From positions 248,001 through 312,000 of the forward strand of contig NZ_CAKXZS010000012.1 in NCBI RefSeq assembly GCF_935822925.1: 64,000 nt of DNA, written 5' to 3'. The number at the start of each line of letters is the position of its first letter. The first letter of the stretch is position 1. Under the pieces are notes generated by a model. It had not been told where the DNA came from. It worked only from the letters and a program-made list of their open reading frames with translations, and ran no database searches. The position numbers were made by a program, and so were the translations under genes. The stretch comes from Mesorhizobium ventifaucium (GTDB lineage: Bacteria; Pseudomonadota; Alphaproteobacteria; Rhizobiales; Rhizobiaceae). This document shows positions 1 through 10,074 of the stretch, in pieces.

Positions 1-29
1 GGCCGGCATCCCCTGAATATCAGTATACC

Positions 30-755
30 TTATTGCACGCCCAGAAACTGTCGAAGCTCCGGCGTCCTGGGGTTGGCGAAGACGTCCTCGGGGGCGCCGA
101 TCTCGTGGACGCGGCCCTGATGCATGAAGACGACGCGCGAGCAGACGTCGCGGGCAAAGCGCATCTCGTGGGTGACCATCACCAGCGTCATGCCTTCCGC
201 GGCCAATTCCTTGACGACGGCCAGCACCTCGGCGACGAGCTCGGGATCGAGCGCCGAGGTGATCTCGTCGCATAGCAGCGCGATGGGCTGCATGGCGAGC
301 GCCCGGGCGATCGCCACGCGCTGCTGCTGGCCGCCGGACAATTCGTCCGGCAACGCATCGAACTTGTGGGCGAGACCGACGCGGTCGAGCATTTTCCGCG
401 CGACCGCTTCGGCGTCCTCTTTCGGCGTCTTCTTCACCACCATCTGCGACAGCATGACATTGCCGCCAGCGGTGAGATGCGGGAACAGGTTGAATTGCTG
501 AAAAATCATGCCGACCTTCAGGCGCAGCGCCTTGAGATGCACCTCGTCGGGCAGGAACTGGGCGCCGGCGACGACGATCGAGCCTTGATCGATGGTCTCC
601 AGCCCGTTGATGCAACGCAGCAGCGTCGACTTGCCCGAACCGCTCTTGCCGATGATGGCGACGACCTCGCCCCGCGCGACGTCGATGGAAATCCCCTTCA
701 GCACCTCGTTGTCGCCGAAGCGCTTCTTCACCTCAGTGATTGCGATGAGCGACAT
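30..755 (-). CDS. Polar amino-acid ABC transporter, ATP-binding subunit
   Basis: A 241-residue GlnQ/HisP-type ATPase that would power uptake of a polar amino acid from the cytoplasmic face of the inner membrane. Walker A GKSGSGKS is at residues 36-43, the Q-loop reads IFQQFNLFPH, the signature is LSGGQQQR near residue 148, Walker B ends in CDE, and the H-loop is VTHE. I start at MSLIAITEV (755), because the longer upstream reading lies inside the permease gene. It overlaps the end of the preceding permease gene by 23 bp and is the last of four genes in an SBP-permease-permease-ATPase operon. The substrate cannot be told from the sequence. Confidence 0.93.
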   Translation of the reverse strand: MSLIAITEVKKRFGDNEVLKGISIDVARGEVVAIIGKSGSGKSTLLRCINGLETIDQGSIVVAGAQFLPDEVHLKALRLKVGMIFQQFNLFPHLTAGGNVMLSQMVVKKTPKEDAEAVARKMLDRVGLAHKFDALPDELSGGQQQRVAIARALAMQPIALLCDEITSALDPELVAEVLAVVKELAAEGMTLVMVTHEMRFARDVCSRVVFMHQGRVHEIGAPEDVFANPRTPELRQFLGVQ

Positions 756-1392
756 TGAGCTTCCTTTCCAGGAGCTGGCTGGATTTCGACAGCGGCCAGC
801 ACAAAGCAAAATAGATGAGCGCGACCAGGCCATAGACGGTGAACGGCTGGAACGTGGCGTTGGTGACGATCGAACCGGCCTTCGACAGTTCGACGAAGCC
901 GATGATCGAGGTGAGCGCGGTGCCCTTCACCACCTGCACCGAGAAGCCGACGGTCGGCGGCACCGCCACTTTCAGTGCCTGCGGCAGGATGACGTAGCGC
1001 ATCTGCTGGAGATAGCCCATGCCGAGGCTGGCTGACGCCTCCCATTGACCTTTGGCAATGCTCTCGACGCAGCCGCGCCAGATTTCGGCGAGGAAGGCTG
1101 CGGTCCACAGGATGAGCGCGATACAGGCGGCAAGCCAGGCGGGAACGTCGATGCCGAACAGGCCAAGTCCGAAGAAAGCCAGAAAGAGCTGCATCAGGAG
1201 CGGCGTGCCCTGGAACAGCTGGATGTAGCCGCGTGACAGAACCCGCATCCCACGCCGGGCGCCGATGCGCAGGAAAAGCAGGGCCGCGCCGACGATGCCG
1301 CCGCCGATGAAGGAGACCAGGGAGAGGACAACGGTCCAGCGGGCGGCCAGAAGCAGGTTGCGCAGGATGTCCCAGAAGCTGAACTCGGTCAT
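733..1392 (-). CDS. Polar amino-acid ABC transporter, permease
   Basis: A 219-residue inner-membrane permease of the HisM/GlnP family. It has several hydrophobic helices and the cytoplasmic coupling segment around GQWEASASLGMGYLQQM (EAA loop), which contacts the ATPase. Length is normal for the family. It begins 10 bp after the end of the upstream permease gene (1403-2074) and overlaps the ATPase gene, so the genes are probably translationally coupled. The two permeases differ in sequence and probably form a heterodimer. Confidence 0.92.
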   Translation of the reverse strand: MTEFSFWDILRNLLLAARWTVVLSLVSFIGGGIVGAALLFLRIGARRGMRVLSRGYIQLFQGTPLLMQLFLAFFGLGLFGIDVPAWLAACIALILWTAAFLAEIWRGCVESIAKGQWEASASLGMGYLQQMRYVILPQALKVAVPPTVGFSVQVVKGTALTSIIGFVELSKAGSIVTNATFQPFTVYGLVALIYFALCWPLSKSSQLLERKLNVAHRNH

Positions 1393-1402
1393 GGCGCATG
1401 TC

Positions 1403-2074
1403 TCATCGCGACGCCTTCCTGGGGAACAGCATCCAGCCCAGGCCGGCCAGCAGCTGGCGCAGCAGGATGGCGAGCGCCAGGTAGATCAGGGTCGACACGA
1501 TGTAGGTTTCGAAGGCCCTGAAATTGCGCGACTGGATGAAGTTGGCGGCGAAGGTCAGGTCCTCGGCGGCGATCTGCGAAACGACGGCCGAACCCAGCAT
1601 GACGATGACGATCTGCGACGACAGCGCAGGCCAGATGCGCTGCAGCGCCGGGACCAGAACCACGTGCCAGAAGGTCTGGAACGGGGTCATGGCGAGGCTC
1701 GCGCCGGCCTCGAACTGGCCGCGTGGCGTGGCCTGGATGCCGGCGCGGATGATCTCGCAGCTGTAGGCGCCGAGGTTGACGATCATGGCGAGGTTGGCGG
1801 CGGTCAGTTCCGACATCCTGATGCCAAGCGACGGCAGGCCGAAGAAGATGAAGAACAGCTGGATGAGGAAGGGCGTGTTGCGGATCAGCTCGACATAGGT
1901 CGCGACGACGGGTTTTAGCCATTTCGGCCCCAGCGCCCGTACCCAGGCGCAGGCAATGCCCAATGCCACGCCGAACACCGCGCCGATCAGGATGAGTTGT
2001 ACGGTGATCCGGATGCCCTTGAGCAGCACCGGCAGAGAACCGATCAGCCAGCCGAAATCGAACTGATAGGTCAT
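1403..2074 (-). CDS. Polar amino-acid ABC transporter, permease
   Basis: A 223-residue HisQ/GlnP-family permease. The hydrophobic helix LILIGAVFGVALGIACAW lies near residues 27-44 and the EAA-loop segment reads GQFEAGASLAMTPFQTF. It lies between the binding-protein gene (40 bp upstream) and a second permease gene (10 bp downstream). It is the likely partner of the 733-1392 product in the membrane channel. The ATG at 2074 is used; no better start is seen. Confidence 0.92.
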   Translation of the reverse strand: MTYQFDFGWLIGSLPVLLKGIRITVQLILIGAVFGVALGIACAWVRALGPKWLKPVVATYVELIRNTPFLIQLFFIFFGLPSLGIRMSELTAANLAMIVNLGAYSCEIIRAGIQATPRGQFEAGASLAMTPFQTFWHVVLVPALQRIWPALSSQIVIVMLGSAVVSQIAAEDLTFAANFIQSRNFRAFETYIVSTLIYLALAILLRQLLAGLGWMLFPRKASR

Positions 2075-2114
2075 GGCTTGCTATCCGACCTCAGCCACAC
2101 GCGGCGGGCGGCGA

Positions 2115-2906
2115 TCACAGGTCAGCCGGCAGGTCCACCTTCAGCCATTTTTGCGAAATCGCGTTGAGGGCGCCATCGGACCTGGCGGCGGCGATGATGC
2201 CGTTGATCTTGGTCATCAATGCCGGCTGCTCCTTGTTCATGCCGATGTAGCAAGGCGAGTTCTTGATCAGGAACTTGAGCTCCGGCCGCTTGGGCGGGTT
2301 CTTTTCGAGGATGGCGGCAGCGACGACATTCCCGGTTGCAATCACCTCGACCTGGCCCGAAAGGAAAGCGGAAATAGTGCCGTTATTGTCCTCGTAGCGC
2401 TTGATCTCAACGCTCGCCGGCACAACCTTGGTCAGTTCGAGATCTTCGATCGCGCCGCGGGTGACGCCAATGGTCTTGCCGGCGAGGTCTTCCGCTTTTG
2501 CGACCGCGACATCCGCCGGAGCGAACACGCCGTTGTAGAAGGGAGCATAGGCTTCGGAAAAGTCGATGACCTTCTCGCGATCGGGATTCTTGCCGAGGCT
2601 GGAAATGACCAGGTCGACCTTGTTGGTCTGGAGATAGGGAATGCGGTTGGCGCTGGTGACCGGGACGATTTCGACCTTGGCGCCGAGCTTTTCGCCAATC
2701 AGATTTGCGATATCGACGTCGTAGCCTTGCGGCGTCATGTCGGCGCCGACACTGCCGAAGGGCGGGAAATCCTGTGGAACGGCGATGCGGACGGTGCCCC
2801 GCGCCGTGATGTCGCTCAAGGCGTCAGCCTGCGCCTGCGGAGACGAAGCCATGGCCATTCCAACGGCGGCAACGAAGGCCAGCATGCAGACATTGCGACG
2901 GTTCAT
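2115..2906 (-). CDS. Amino-acid ABC transporter, periplasmic substrate-binding protein
   Basis: A 263-residue family-3 solute-binding protein. An N-terminal signal peptide (residues 1 to about 27, ending near AQA) directs it to the periplasm. The mature protein has the SBP_bac_3 landmarks: IAVPQDFPPFG, GYDVDIANLIGEKLG, DLVISSLGKNPDREKVIDFS and a late KNSPCYIGM segment. It is first in the four-gene uptake operon reading toward lower coordinates, with about 180 bp of presumed promoter region upstream. No operator was recognised. Confidence 0.93.
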   Translation of the reverse strand: MNRRNVCMLAFVAAVGMAMASSPQAQADALSDITARGTVRIAVPQDFPPFGSVGADMTPQGYDVDIANLIGEKLGAKVEIVPVTSANRIPYLQTNKVDLVISSLGKNPDREKVIDFSEAYAPFYNGVFAPADVAVAKAEDLAGKTIGVTRGAIEDLELTKVVPASVEIKRYEDNNGTISAFLSGQVEVIATGNVVAAAILEKNPPKRPELKFLIKNSPCYIGMNKEQPALMTKINGIIAAARSDGALNAISQKWLKVDLPADL

Positions 2907-3086
2907 TATCTTTCCCTTTGACTAGACAAAACCAATTGGTCGCCAGGGCAAAGCAACAGACATGCCAAACCATCGAAATCGCTGCGAATCGGACTTTCCC
3001 GGTGGGATTTGCAAGGCGGTCTTCACGAGCCGATGCCGCCCGACCAGTGGTCTGCCTAAATATTGTGCAGTTCGGCGGTTCACCTG

Positions 3087-4091
3087 TCAGTCGTAGGTCA
3101 GATCCGTCGCCTTGCCGCCGAAGACGCGGTAGGCATAGAACGAATAGAAAATTATGATCGGCAGTACCACCACCGTGCCGGCCAGGATGATGGCGAGGCT
3201 TTCCGGCGCGGACGCCGCCTGCCAGATGGTCAGCCTGTCGGGCACGACGAAGGGATAGAACGACCAGGCGAGGCCAGCAAAGCCCAGCGTGAAGATGGCG
3301 GCCAGCGTCAAGAACGGCGTCAGCGCATGGCGGTCGTCGGCCTTAGGCAGATGGAAGGTCTGCCGCCACAGCCATGCGAACAGCACCGCCGACAGGACCG
3401 GCAGCGGCGACAAATAGAGCATGGCCGGCCAGACGAACCATTTGTCGAAGATGCGCGGACTGGCGAGCGGCGTGGCCAGCGAGACGGCGACCATGCCGAG
3501 CGCGGTCAGCACCAGCGCCCAGCGCAGCCATAGCACCGCCTTCTTCTGCAATTCGCCTTCCGTCTTGTAGATGACCCAGGCCGCGCCCATCGCCGCATAG
3601 GCGGCGGCAAGGCAGAGCGCCACCAGCGCGCCGAAGGCCATGCCGCCGAGGCCGACATCAAGGCCCAGCACATAGATTCCCAGCATGTAGCCCTGCGCCA
3701 GCGAAGCGATGACCGAGCCCAGGAAGAAGATGCGGTTCCAGCGATGCTTCCGACCGGCCGGCACCTTGGCCCGGAAATCGAAGGCAACGCCGCGCAGGAT
3801 CAGGCCGACAAGGAGCAGGAAGACCGGAATGTAGAGCGCGGTGAGGATGGTGCCGTGCGCCAGCGGGAAGGCGACCAGCAGCAGGCCGACGGCCAGCACC
3901 AGCCAGGTCTCGTTGGCGTCCCAGAACGGGCCTATTGCCGCGATCATCGTGTCCTGCTCGGCGTCCTCGGCGGCTGCGAACAGGATGCCGATACCTAGAT
4001 CAAAGCCGTCGAGGACGACGTAGATCAGGATGGCAAGGCCCATCAGGCCGGCGAAGATGAGGGGGAGCAATGTCGGCCAATCGAGGGTCAT
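3087..4091 (-). CDS. cydB: Cytochrome bd-type ubiquinol oxidase, subunit II
   Basis: Subunit II of a cytochrome bd quinol oxidase, which passes electrons from ubiquinol to oxygen in the inner membrane. The 334-residue protein starts with a helix and the family signature LDGFDLGIGIL near residues 28-38, and has about eight or nine transmembrane segments. The motif WDANETWLV at residues 54-62 is conserved in CydB/CioB. The gene follows cydA by 10 bp, so the two are co-transcribed. No cydX or cydDC gene is visible nearby. Confidence 0.95.
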   Translation of the reverse strand: MTLDWPTLLPLIFAGLMGLAILIYVVLDGFDLGIGILFAAAEDAEQDTMIAAIGPFWDANETWLVLAVGLLLVAFPLAHGTILTALYIPVFLLLVGLILRGVAFDFRAKVPAGRKHRWNRIFFLGSVIASLAQGYMLGIYVLGLDVGLGGMAFGALVALCLAAAYAAMGAAWVIYKTEGELQKKAVLWLRWALVLTALGMVAVSLATPLASPRIFDKWFVWPAMLYLSPLPVLSAVLFAWLWRQTFHLPKADDRHALTPFLTLAAIFTLGFAGLAWSFYPFVVPDRLTIWQAASAPESLAIILAGTVVVLPIIIFYSFYAYRVFGGKATDLTYD

Positions 4092-4101
4092 CGCCGTTCT
4101 C

Positions 4102-5460
4102 CTATTTCGCCGCCGGCTGCGACAGCGGCGCGTCGAGAACGCCCGGCAGCGGCGAGGTATCGCCGTCCTTCGCCGCCTTCAGCGCCAGATAGACCAGCAC
4201 GCCGAGATAGGCGATCAGAAGCAGCGCATAGAGGATGAGATAGACCGCAAGCGACAGCGCGACCTGGCTGCCGGCGACCGGGCCGACGGCATCGACAGTC
4301 CTGAGCACGCCGGTGACCAGCCAGGGCTGGCGGCCGATCTCGGTGGTGTACCAGCCGGCCAGCGTTGCCAGCCAGCCGGACAGCGCCATCGGCACCATCA
4401 CCAGCGCCAGCGGTCTCGGCAGGCTGTGGCGCCGCTTGAGGAAAAAGGCGGCCGACCAGGAGACGACGAGCATCAGGACGCCGGTGCCGACCATGATGCG
4501 AAAAGCCCAGAACACCGGGAACACCGGCGGGTGGTTGGCGGCATAGTCGTTCAGCCCCGGCACGACGCCGCTGGCGCTGTGCCTGAGGATGAGGCTGGCG
4601 CCATCGGGGATGGTGATCTCGTATTTGTTCTCCCTTGCCGCCTCGTCGGGAAGCGCGAAAAGGACCAGCGGCACGTTGGGGCCGGTGTTCCAGTTGGCCT
4701 CCATGGCGGCGATCTTCTGCGGCTGATGCTCGAGCGTGTTGAGGCCATGCTGGTCGCCGGCGAAGATCTGGATGGGGATCAGGATCGCCGCGATGAAAAC
4801 ACCGGTGCGCAAGGCCTTCCACATCGATTCCGAACGGTCGCCATAGAGATAGCGCAGCGCCGACAGGCCGGCGATCAGGAACGAAACTGTCAGGCCGGAG
4901 GCAAGCAGCATGTGGACGAGCCGGTAGGGCATGGACGGGTTGAAGACGATCGCCCACCAGTCGGTAGCGTGGGCTACGCCGTTGCGCATCTCGAAGCCGA
5001 CCGGCGTCTGCATCCATGAATTGAGCGCGATGATCCAGAAGGCGGACAGGGTGGTGCCGCTGGCCACCAGCACGGTTGCCAGCGTGTGGATGCGGTTGGA
5101 GACGCGGCGGAAGCCGAACAGCATGATGCCGAGGAACGCCGCCTCGAGGAAGAAGGCGGTGAGTATCTCATAGGCGAGCAGCGGGCCGGCGATGTTGCCG
5201 ACGGTCTCCATGTAGCCCGGCCAGTTGGTGCCGAACTGGAAGCTCATGGTGACGCCCGAAACCACGCCCATGGCAAAGGACAGCGCGAACACCTTCACCC
5301 AGGTGAAATAGGCGCGCATCCACGCGGTATCCCCGGTGGCGTTGTAGCGAAGCTTGAAGAACAGCAGCATCCAGCCAAGCGCGATGGTAATAGCCGGAAA
5401 CAGAATATGGAACGAGATGTTCGCGCCGAACTGGATGCGCGACAGGATGAGCGGGTCCAT
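4102..5460 (-). CDS. cydA: Cytochrome bd-type ubiquinol oxidase, subunit I (cyanide-insensitive type)
   Basis: Subunit I (452 residues) carries the haems and the quinol site. An early histidine in ISFHILFPA and a later one in [11 protein letters not shown] fit haem ligands. GDQHG followed by [14 protein letters not shown] marks the start of the quinol loop. The protein is shorter than the roughly 520-residue E. coli CydA and the Q-loop is short, which fits the CIO/CioA subfamily. It is first in the cydAB operon. I could not identify an FNR box between it and the divergent ABC exporter genes at 5681. Confidence 0.94.
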   Translation of the reverse strand: MDPLILSRIQFGANISFHILFPAITIALGWMLLFFKLRYNATGDTAWMRAYFTWVKVFALSFAMGVVSGVTMSFQFGTNWPGYMETVGNIAGPLLAYEILTAFFLEAAFLGIMLFGFRRVSNRIHTLATVLVASGTTLSAFWIIALNSWMQTPVGFEMRNGVAHATDWWAIVFNPSMPYRLVHMLLASGLTVSFLIAGLSALRYLYGDRSESMWKALRTGVFIAAILIPIQIFAGDQHGLNTLEHQPQKIAAMEANWNTGPNVPLVLFALPDEAARENKYEITIPDGASLILRHSASGVVPGLNDYAANHPPVFPVFWAFRIMVGTGVLMLVVSWSAAFFLKRRHSLPRPLALVMVPMALSGWLATLAGWYTTEIGRQPWLVTGVLRTVDAVGPVAGSQVALSLAVYLILYALLLIAYLGVLVYLALKAAKDGDTSPLPGVLDAPLSQPAAK

Positions 5461-5680
5461 GGTGGGCTCCGGCTGCTGCTATGTCAGGGAAGATAGGCTG
5501 GATGCGCAAAGCGGTCAAAGCGGCGTGGCGTCACGCGAGGCGGAACGCCGCAGGACTGCGGCAGCGGTGGATGCGCCGATATTCAGAACTGTCAGGAGTG
5601 CCATTGACTTCCGGCTGCGCGCACCGACATTCAGCGGACTAAAATCAACGGACCTCCTTTCAAGCAGCCGTTTTTCAGCC

Positions 5681-6606
5681 ATGCCATCGATCATTTCCAT
5701 TTCCGGGGTCACCAAGACCTACGCGACGGGTTTCAAAGCGCTGAAGGAGATCAACCTCGATATCGAGCGCGGCGAGATTTTTGCGCTGCTCGGGCCGAAC
5801 GGCGCCGGCAAGACGACGCTGATTTCGATCGTCTGCGGTATCGTCAACCGCTCGTCGGGCACGGTCAGCGTGGACGGCCACGACATCAGCCGGGATTATC
5901 GCGCCGCACGCAGCCTCATCGGGCTGGTGCCGCAGGAACTGACCATCGACGCGTTCGAGAGCGTGTGGGCGACGGTCAACTACAGCCGCGGCCTGTTCGG
6001 CAAGCCGGCCAACCACGCCTTCGTCGAGAAAGTGCTGCGCGACCTGTCGTTGTGGGACAAGAAGGACGCCAAGGCGATCACCCTGTCCGGCGGCATGAAG
6101 CGGCGGCTGATGATCGCCAAGGCGCTGTCGCACGAACCGAGGGTGCTGTTCCTCGACGAGCCGACAGCCGGCGTCGACGTCGAGCTGCGTCAGGACATGT
6201 GGGCAATGGTGCGCCGGCTGCGCGAGGATGGCGTCACCATCATCCTGACCACGCATTATATCGAGGAGGCCGAGGCGATGGCCGACCGCGTCGGCGTCAT
6301 CAATCGCGGTGAGATCGTGCTGGTTGAGGACAAGGTGCAACTGATGCGCACGCTCGGCCGCAAACGGCTGTTGCTGGAATTGCGCAGTCCGCTCGCCACG
6401 TCCCCGAGACGTTGTCGCGCTACGCGCTGGAGCTTTCGCCGGACGGTGATCGACTGACTTATACCTATGACAACCAGAGCGAGCGGCCGGGCGTCGCCTC
6501 GCTGCTCCGCGACCTTGAGACGTGCGGCATCCAGTTCCGCGATATCGACACCCAAAACAGCTCGCTCGAGGAGATCTTCGTCAACCTGGTGAGGAAGGGC
6601 GCATGA
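5681..6606 (+). pseudogene. ABC-2 exporter ATP-binding subunit, interrupted by a frameshift
   Basis: An ABC-2-type (YadG/NodI-like) ATPase starting at MPSIISISG. Walker [10 protein letters not shown], signature LSGGMKRR, Walker [12 protein letters not shown] and H-loop TTHY are all intact in the first 240 codons. The frame breaks at 6400/6401 and stops at 6457. The expected C-terminus ([16 protein letters not shown] to [12 protein letters not shown]) continues in the next frame to 6606. Restoring one G (acg|gtc) would give about 308 residues. The 3' end overlaps the permease ATG by 4 bp. It may be a recent mutation, a sequence error, or a truncated product that keeps the nucleotide-binding domain. 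Confidence 0.82.
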
Positions 6607-7364
6607 ACCTGCGAGCAGTCTGGGCGATCTACAAGATGGAGATGGCGCGCGCTTTTCGGACCGTGCTGCAGAGCATCGTCTCGCCGGTCATCTCGACGTC
6701 GCTCTATTTCGTCGTCTTCGGCTCGGCCATCGGCTCGCGCATCACCGAGATCGACGGCATCAGCTACGGCGCCTTTATCGTGCCGGGGCTGATCATGCTG
6801 TCGCTGCTGACGCAGTCGATCTCCAACGCCTCCTTCGCCATCTATTTCCCGAAATTTGTCGGCTCGATCTACGAGCTGCTGTCGGCGCCGGTGTCCTACC
6901 TGGAGATCATCATCGCTTATGTCGGGGGTGCGGCGACCAAGTCGATCATACTCGGCCTGATCATCCTGGGGACTGCGTCGCTGTTCGTGCCGCTGACCAT
7001 CGAGCATCCGTTCTGGATGCTCTCGTTCCTGGTGCTGACGTCGGTGACCTTCAGCCTGTTCGGGTTCATCATCGGCATCTGGGCGAAGAGCTTCGAGCAG
7101 CTGCAGCTGGTGCCGCTGCTGATCATCACGCCGCTTACCTTCCTTGGCGGCAGCTTCTATTCGATCGACATGCTGCCCGGCACCTGGCGCACGGTGACGC
7201 TGTTCAACCCTGTCCTTTATCTGGTCAGCGGCTTTCGCTGGAGCTTCTACGGCAAGTCCGACGTCTCGATCGGCGTCAGCCTCGGCATGACCGTGGTTTT
7301 CCTGCTTATCTGCATAGCGATCGTCGCGTGGATCTTCAGGACCGGCTACCGGCTGCGGAACTGA
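6603..7364 (+). CDS. ABC-2 type transporter permease
   Basis: A 253-residue inner-membrane permease of the ABC-2 family (YadH/NodJ-like), with about six hydrophobic segments. The ABC-2 hallmark is seen near [20 protein letters not shown] and [17 protein letters not shown]. The ATG overlaps the ATPase stop (ATGA), so translation would depend on the end of the frameshifted ATPase gene. With the 5681-6606 product it would form an exporter of unknown substrate. The cydAB operon is divergent. Confidence 0.9.
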   Translation: MNLRAVWAIYKMEMARAFRTVLQSIVSPVISTSLYFVVFGSAIGSRITEIDGISYGAFIVPGLIMLSLLTQSISNASFAIYFPKFVGSIYELLSAPVSYLEIIIAYVGGAATKSIILGLIILGTASLFVPLTIEHPFWMLSFLVLTSVTFSLFGFIIGIWAKSFEQLQLVPLLIITPLTFLGGSFYSIDMLPGTWRTVTLFNPVLYLVSGFRWSFYGKSDVSIGVSLGMTVVFLLICIAIVAWIFRTGYRLRN

Positions 7365-7406
7365 CCGGCCAAAGCACGCTGAGCAATTGGACATAGAAAC
7401 ATGAAA

Positions 7407-7437
7407 GAAGGGGCTTCGGTCGCGCCAAAACCCCTTC
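7407..7437. terminator. Possible shared terminator hairpin
   Basis: The arms GAAGGGG (7407-7413) and CCCCTTC (7431-7437) can pair across a 17-base loop, between the convergent ends of the ABC permease (7364) and the PhoX-like gene (7478). There is no strong U-tract on either side, so the call rests on position and symmetry. Confidence 0.3.
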
Positions 7438-7477
7438 CTCACGATTTATCGACGTGGAACCCTGCAGCGGGATGAGC

Positions 7478-9469
7478 TTAGACCGCGATCTTGCCACCGC
7501 CCTGTTTGGTGATGGCGACGACCGACGGCCGCACCGGCATATCGGGCTTGAAGTCAGGCCAGCGGGTCGAAGGGTCCTCATAGTACGAGGGACGGCCAAA
7601 AGCCTCCCAGTCCTCGCCGCCATCGGCGGGATGCTGGACCGCGACGAAGGCGGTCTGGTCGTCGGGCGTGAACAGCGGACCGCAGAGTTCGGCGCCGATC
7701 GGCACGCGGAAGAACAGCTTCGAGGTCGCCCGCGCCTCGCCTTCGGTGTCGACCGCCCACAGGCCATCGGTGCGGCCGGTCGCCTTCGGACCCTGGCCAT
7801 CGGTCGAGACCCAGAGCCGGCCGGCCGCATCGATGGCGCAATTATCCGGCATGCCGAACCAGCCATTGGCGGTGGTTGCGGTCGAGAAGGTGGCGCCGAC
7901 TTCGGCCACTGAGGGATCGCCGCATTTCAACAGCACTTCCCACTTGCCCTTGGCAGCAGTGAAATCGCCACCGTCCTCGACGATCTCGATGATATGGCCG
8001 AAGGCGTTTTCGGCGCGCGGATTGGCGGCGTCGACCTGGTCCGTCTTGCGCTTCGAATTGTTGGTCAGCATGACGTAGACCTTGCCAGTCGTCGGATTGG
8101 GCTGGATGTCCTCGGGGCGGTCCATCTTGGTGGCGCCGAGAAGATCGGCGGCAAGCCTTGTCCCGATCAGCACGTCGGCCTGGCTGGCAAAGCCGTTCTC
8201 GGTGGTCAACTGGCCCTGTCCGTGAACCAGTGGCAGCCATTCCAGGGTGCCGTCCTCGGCGAATTTAGCGACGTAGAGCGTGCCGTCGTCGAGAAGATCC
8301 ATGTTGGCGGCGCGATCCTCGGCGTTGAACTTGCCGGCGGTGACGAATTTGTAGACATAGTCGAAGCGCTCGTCGTCGCCGAGATAAAAGACGACACGGC
8401 CATCCTTGGCGACGATCGATTCGGCACCCTCATGCTTGAAGCGGCCCATCGCAGTGCGCTTCCGCGGCACCGAGGTCGGATCGTTGACGTCGACCTCGAC
8501 GATCCAGCCGAAGCGGTTGGGCTCGTTCGGCTCCTTGCCGATGTCGAAGCGGTCATAATGCGCAGCCCATTCATAGGCGCCTTCGGGAATGCCCAGGCGC
8601 TTGTAGTTGGCGGCTTCCGCGTGATCGGCCGGCAGTTCGCCGGAGAAATAGCCATGGATGTTTTCCTCGGCCATGACGTAGGTGCCCCAGGGCGTGACGC
8701 CGCCGGCACAATTGTTGACGGTGCCGATGGCCTTCGTGCCAGTCGGATCGGCACTGGTCTTGACGCGGTCGTGGCCGGCGACGGGGCCGGACAGTGCCAT
8801 CTCGGTGTTCGAGGTGATGCGGCGATTGAGCTTGCCGTCGCGCACCACCTGCCATTTGCCTGATACCTTGCGGATCTCGACGATGGTGCCGCCATGGGCG
8901 GCCATCTCGACGTCGACCTGTTCCTTGCTCAGTGGGGCCTGCTTGGCCTCGCCATCGACGATGGTGACGAGGCCTGGGAACATCAGATGCGGATTGGTGT
9001 ATTCGTGGTTGACCACCAGCAGACCATGCTCGGCCGAGCCGTCGATCGGGATATAGCCGACATAGTCGTTGTTGTAGCCAAACTGTCTTTCCTGGGCCTG
9101 CGCCGACTGTTTTGTCGGATCGAATTCCGGCGAATCGGCAAACAGCGGATCGCCCCAGCGCAACAGCACGTCGGCGTCATAGCCGGCGGCGACATGGTGC
9201 TTGTCGTCGACGCCCGCCTCGACCTCGTCGAAGGCGAAGGCCGAGCCGCCGCCGGCGCGGGCATCGTCGGCGAGGATCAACGCCAGCGGGCTAACGGTGA
9301 CGGCGATGGCGGTTGCCGCGAGCGATCCCTGCAGGAAACCACGGCGCGAGAACCGCGCGGCGATGATTTCGCCCATCGTCTGGTTGTCGGTGGGATTCGT
9401 TCCTGGCCCATCGTTTTCCTCGAGCAGGCTGGTGCGGAAATGGGCGTCGGGGGAGCGATGTTCAGTCAT
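7478..9469 (-). CDS. PhoX family (DUF839) Tat-exported phosphatase-like protein
   Basis: A 663-residue protein of the PhoX/DUF839 family. Known members are calcium/iron-dependent alkaline phosphatases exported folded by the Tat system. The twin-arginine motif SRRGFLQG is near residues 39-46, followed by a hydrophobic stretch. The mature part carries family segments such as GYIPIDGSAEHGLLVVNHEYTNP (given here in part) and NNCAGGVTPWGTYVMAEEN. The start at 9469 (MTEHRSPD) keeps a normal pre-Tat length; the frame open upstream adds about 100 residues with no homology signal. No Pho box was found. Phosphatase activity is inferred from the family only. Confidence 0.88.
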   Translation of the reverse strand: MTEHRSPDAHFRTSLLEENDGPGTNPTDNQTMGEIIAARFSRRGFLQGSLAATAIAVTVSPLALILADDARAGGGSAFAFDEVEAGVDDKHHVAAGYDADVLLRWGDPLFADSPEFDPTKQSAQAQERQFGYNNDYVGYIPIDGSAEHGLLVVNHEYTNPHLMFPGLVTIVDGEAKQAPLSKEQVDVEMAAHGGTIVEIRKVSGKWQVVRDGKLNRRITSNTEMALSGPVAGHDRVKTSADPTGTKAIGTVNNCAGGVTPWGTYVMAEENIHGYFSGELPADHAEAANYKRLGIPEGAYEWAAHYDRFDIGKEPNEPNRFGWIVEVDVNDPTSVPRKRTAMGRFKHEGAESIVAKDGRVVFYLGDDERFDYVYKFVTAGKFNAEDRAANMDLLDDGTLYVAKFAEDGTLEWLPLVHGQGQLTTENGFASQADVLIGTRLAADLLGATKMDRPEDIQPNPTTGKVYVMLTNNSKRKTDQVDAANPRAENAFGHIIEIVEDGGDFTAAKGKWEVLLKCGDPSVAEVGATFSTATTANGWFGMPDNCAIDAAGRLWVSTDGQGPKATGRTDGLWAVDTEGEARATSKLFFRVPIGAELCGPLFTPDDQTAFVAVQHPADGGEDWEAFGRPSYYEDPSTRWPDFKPDMPVRPSVVAITKQGGGKIAV

Positions 9470-9671
9470 GGGGGCTTGCCTCTGGCTCTTTGGGATGGCT
9501 GGAGCGTGTTGCTTGACTACCGCGTATCGCCAGCAGATCACAGTTTGATGACGTTGCCGGCCAATTTCCAGCCCCGATCTCATGTCTTTGATCAGGCCGC
9601 TTGACCGCGACCGACGCTTCCGAAACAAGATCTGCGGCAGGCGCGGAAGCACTGCGTCGGAGGGACAAAAC

Positions 9672-10010
9672 GTGAGTTTCTGGGGACTGGGGCAGCTTGG
9701 CATTTCGACGGTGATCTTCCTGCTGGCGGCGACGGCGGCCAAGCAATGGGGGCTGGCGCCGAGCCTCGGCAAGATCGTTCTGACTCTGGCGCTCTATTCG
9801 CTGGGCAATCTGATCATGCTGAGGCTGATCCGTGAATTCGGCATGTCGGTGTCGTTCAGCCTGTCGGCGGTGATCCAACTGGTGTCGGTGAACGTGGTGG
9901 CACTGGTGTTCTTCGGCGAGCGCGTCAATTCGTTGCAGGCGACCGGCATCGTGCTCGCCGTGGCAGCGGTGGCGCTGATCACGCTCGGACCCTATCTGCA
10001 AAAACTGTAG
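9672..10010 (+). CDS. Small four-helix DMT/EamA-like membrane protein
   Basis: A 112-residue protein made almost entirely of four hydrophobic helices, of the size of SMR/half-EamA transporters. The last helix region (FFGERVNSLQATGIVLAVAA) resembles the GE...Q..G motif at the end of EamA and SMR domains. I chose the GTG at 9672, preceded by GAGGGACAAAAC, because the frame upstream lies in the promoter region of the divergent PhoX-like gene. It could work as a homodimeric transporter, but the substrate is unknown. Confidence 0.72.
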   Translation: MSFWGLGQLGISTVIFLLAATAAKQWGLAPSLGKIVLTLALYSLGNLIMLRLIREFGMSVSFSLSAVIQLVSVNVVALVFFGERVNSLQATGIVLAVAAVALITLGPYLQKL

Positions 10011-10012
10011 TT

Positions 10013-10061
10013 GCGCATGATCCCGAAAAATCGGAATCGATTTTCGGAAAGGATCATACGC
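10013..10061. repeat. REP-type palindromic repeat, copy 1
   Basis: An imperfect palindrome starting GCGCATGATCCCGAAAA and ending TTTTCGGAAAGGATCATACGC, just after the stop of the DMT-like gene. Related copies lie at 40522-40570 and 55473-55513. This is the common rhizobial intergenic hairpin built on GCATGATCC...GGATCATGC. Confidence 0.75.
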
Positions 10062-10074
10062 AAAAGTTAAAGTG

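Noticed and set aside
5461..5680. Search for an FNR/NnrR-type box upstream of cydA
   Set aside because: No TTGAT-N4-ATCAA-like symmetric site was found in the intergenic region.
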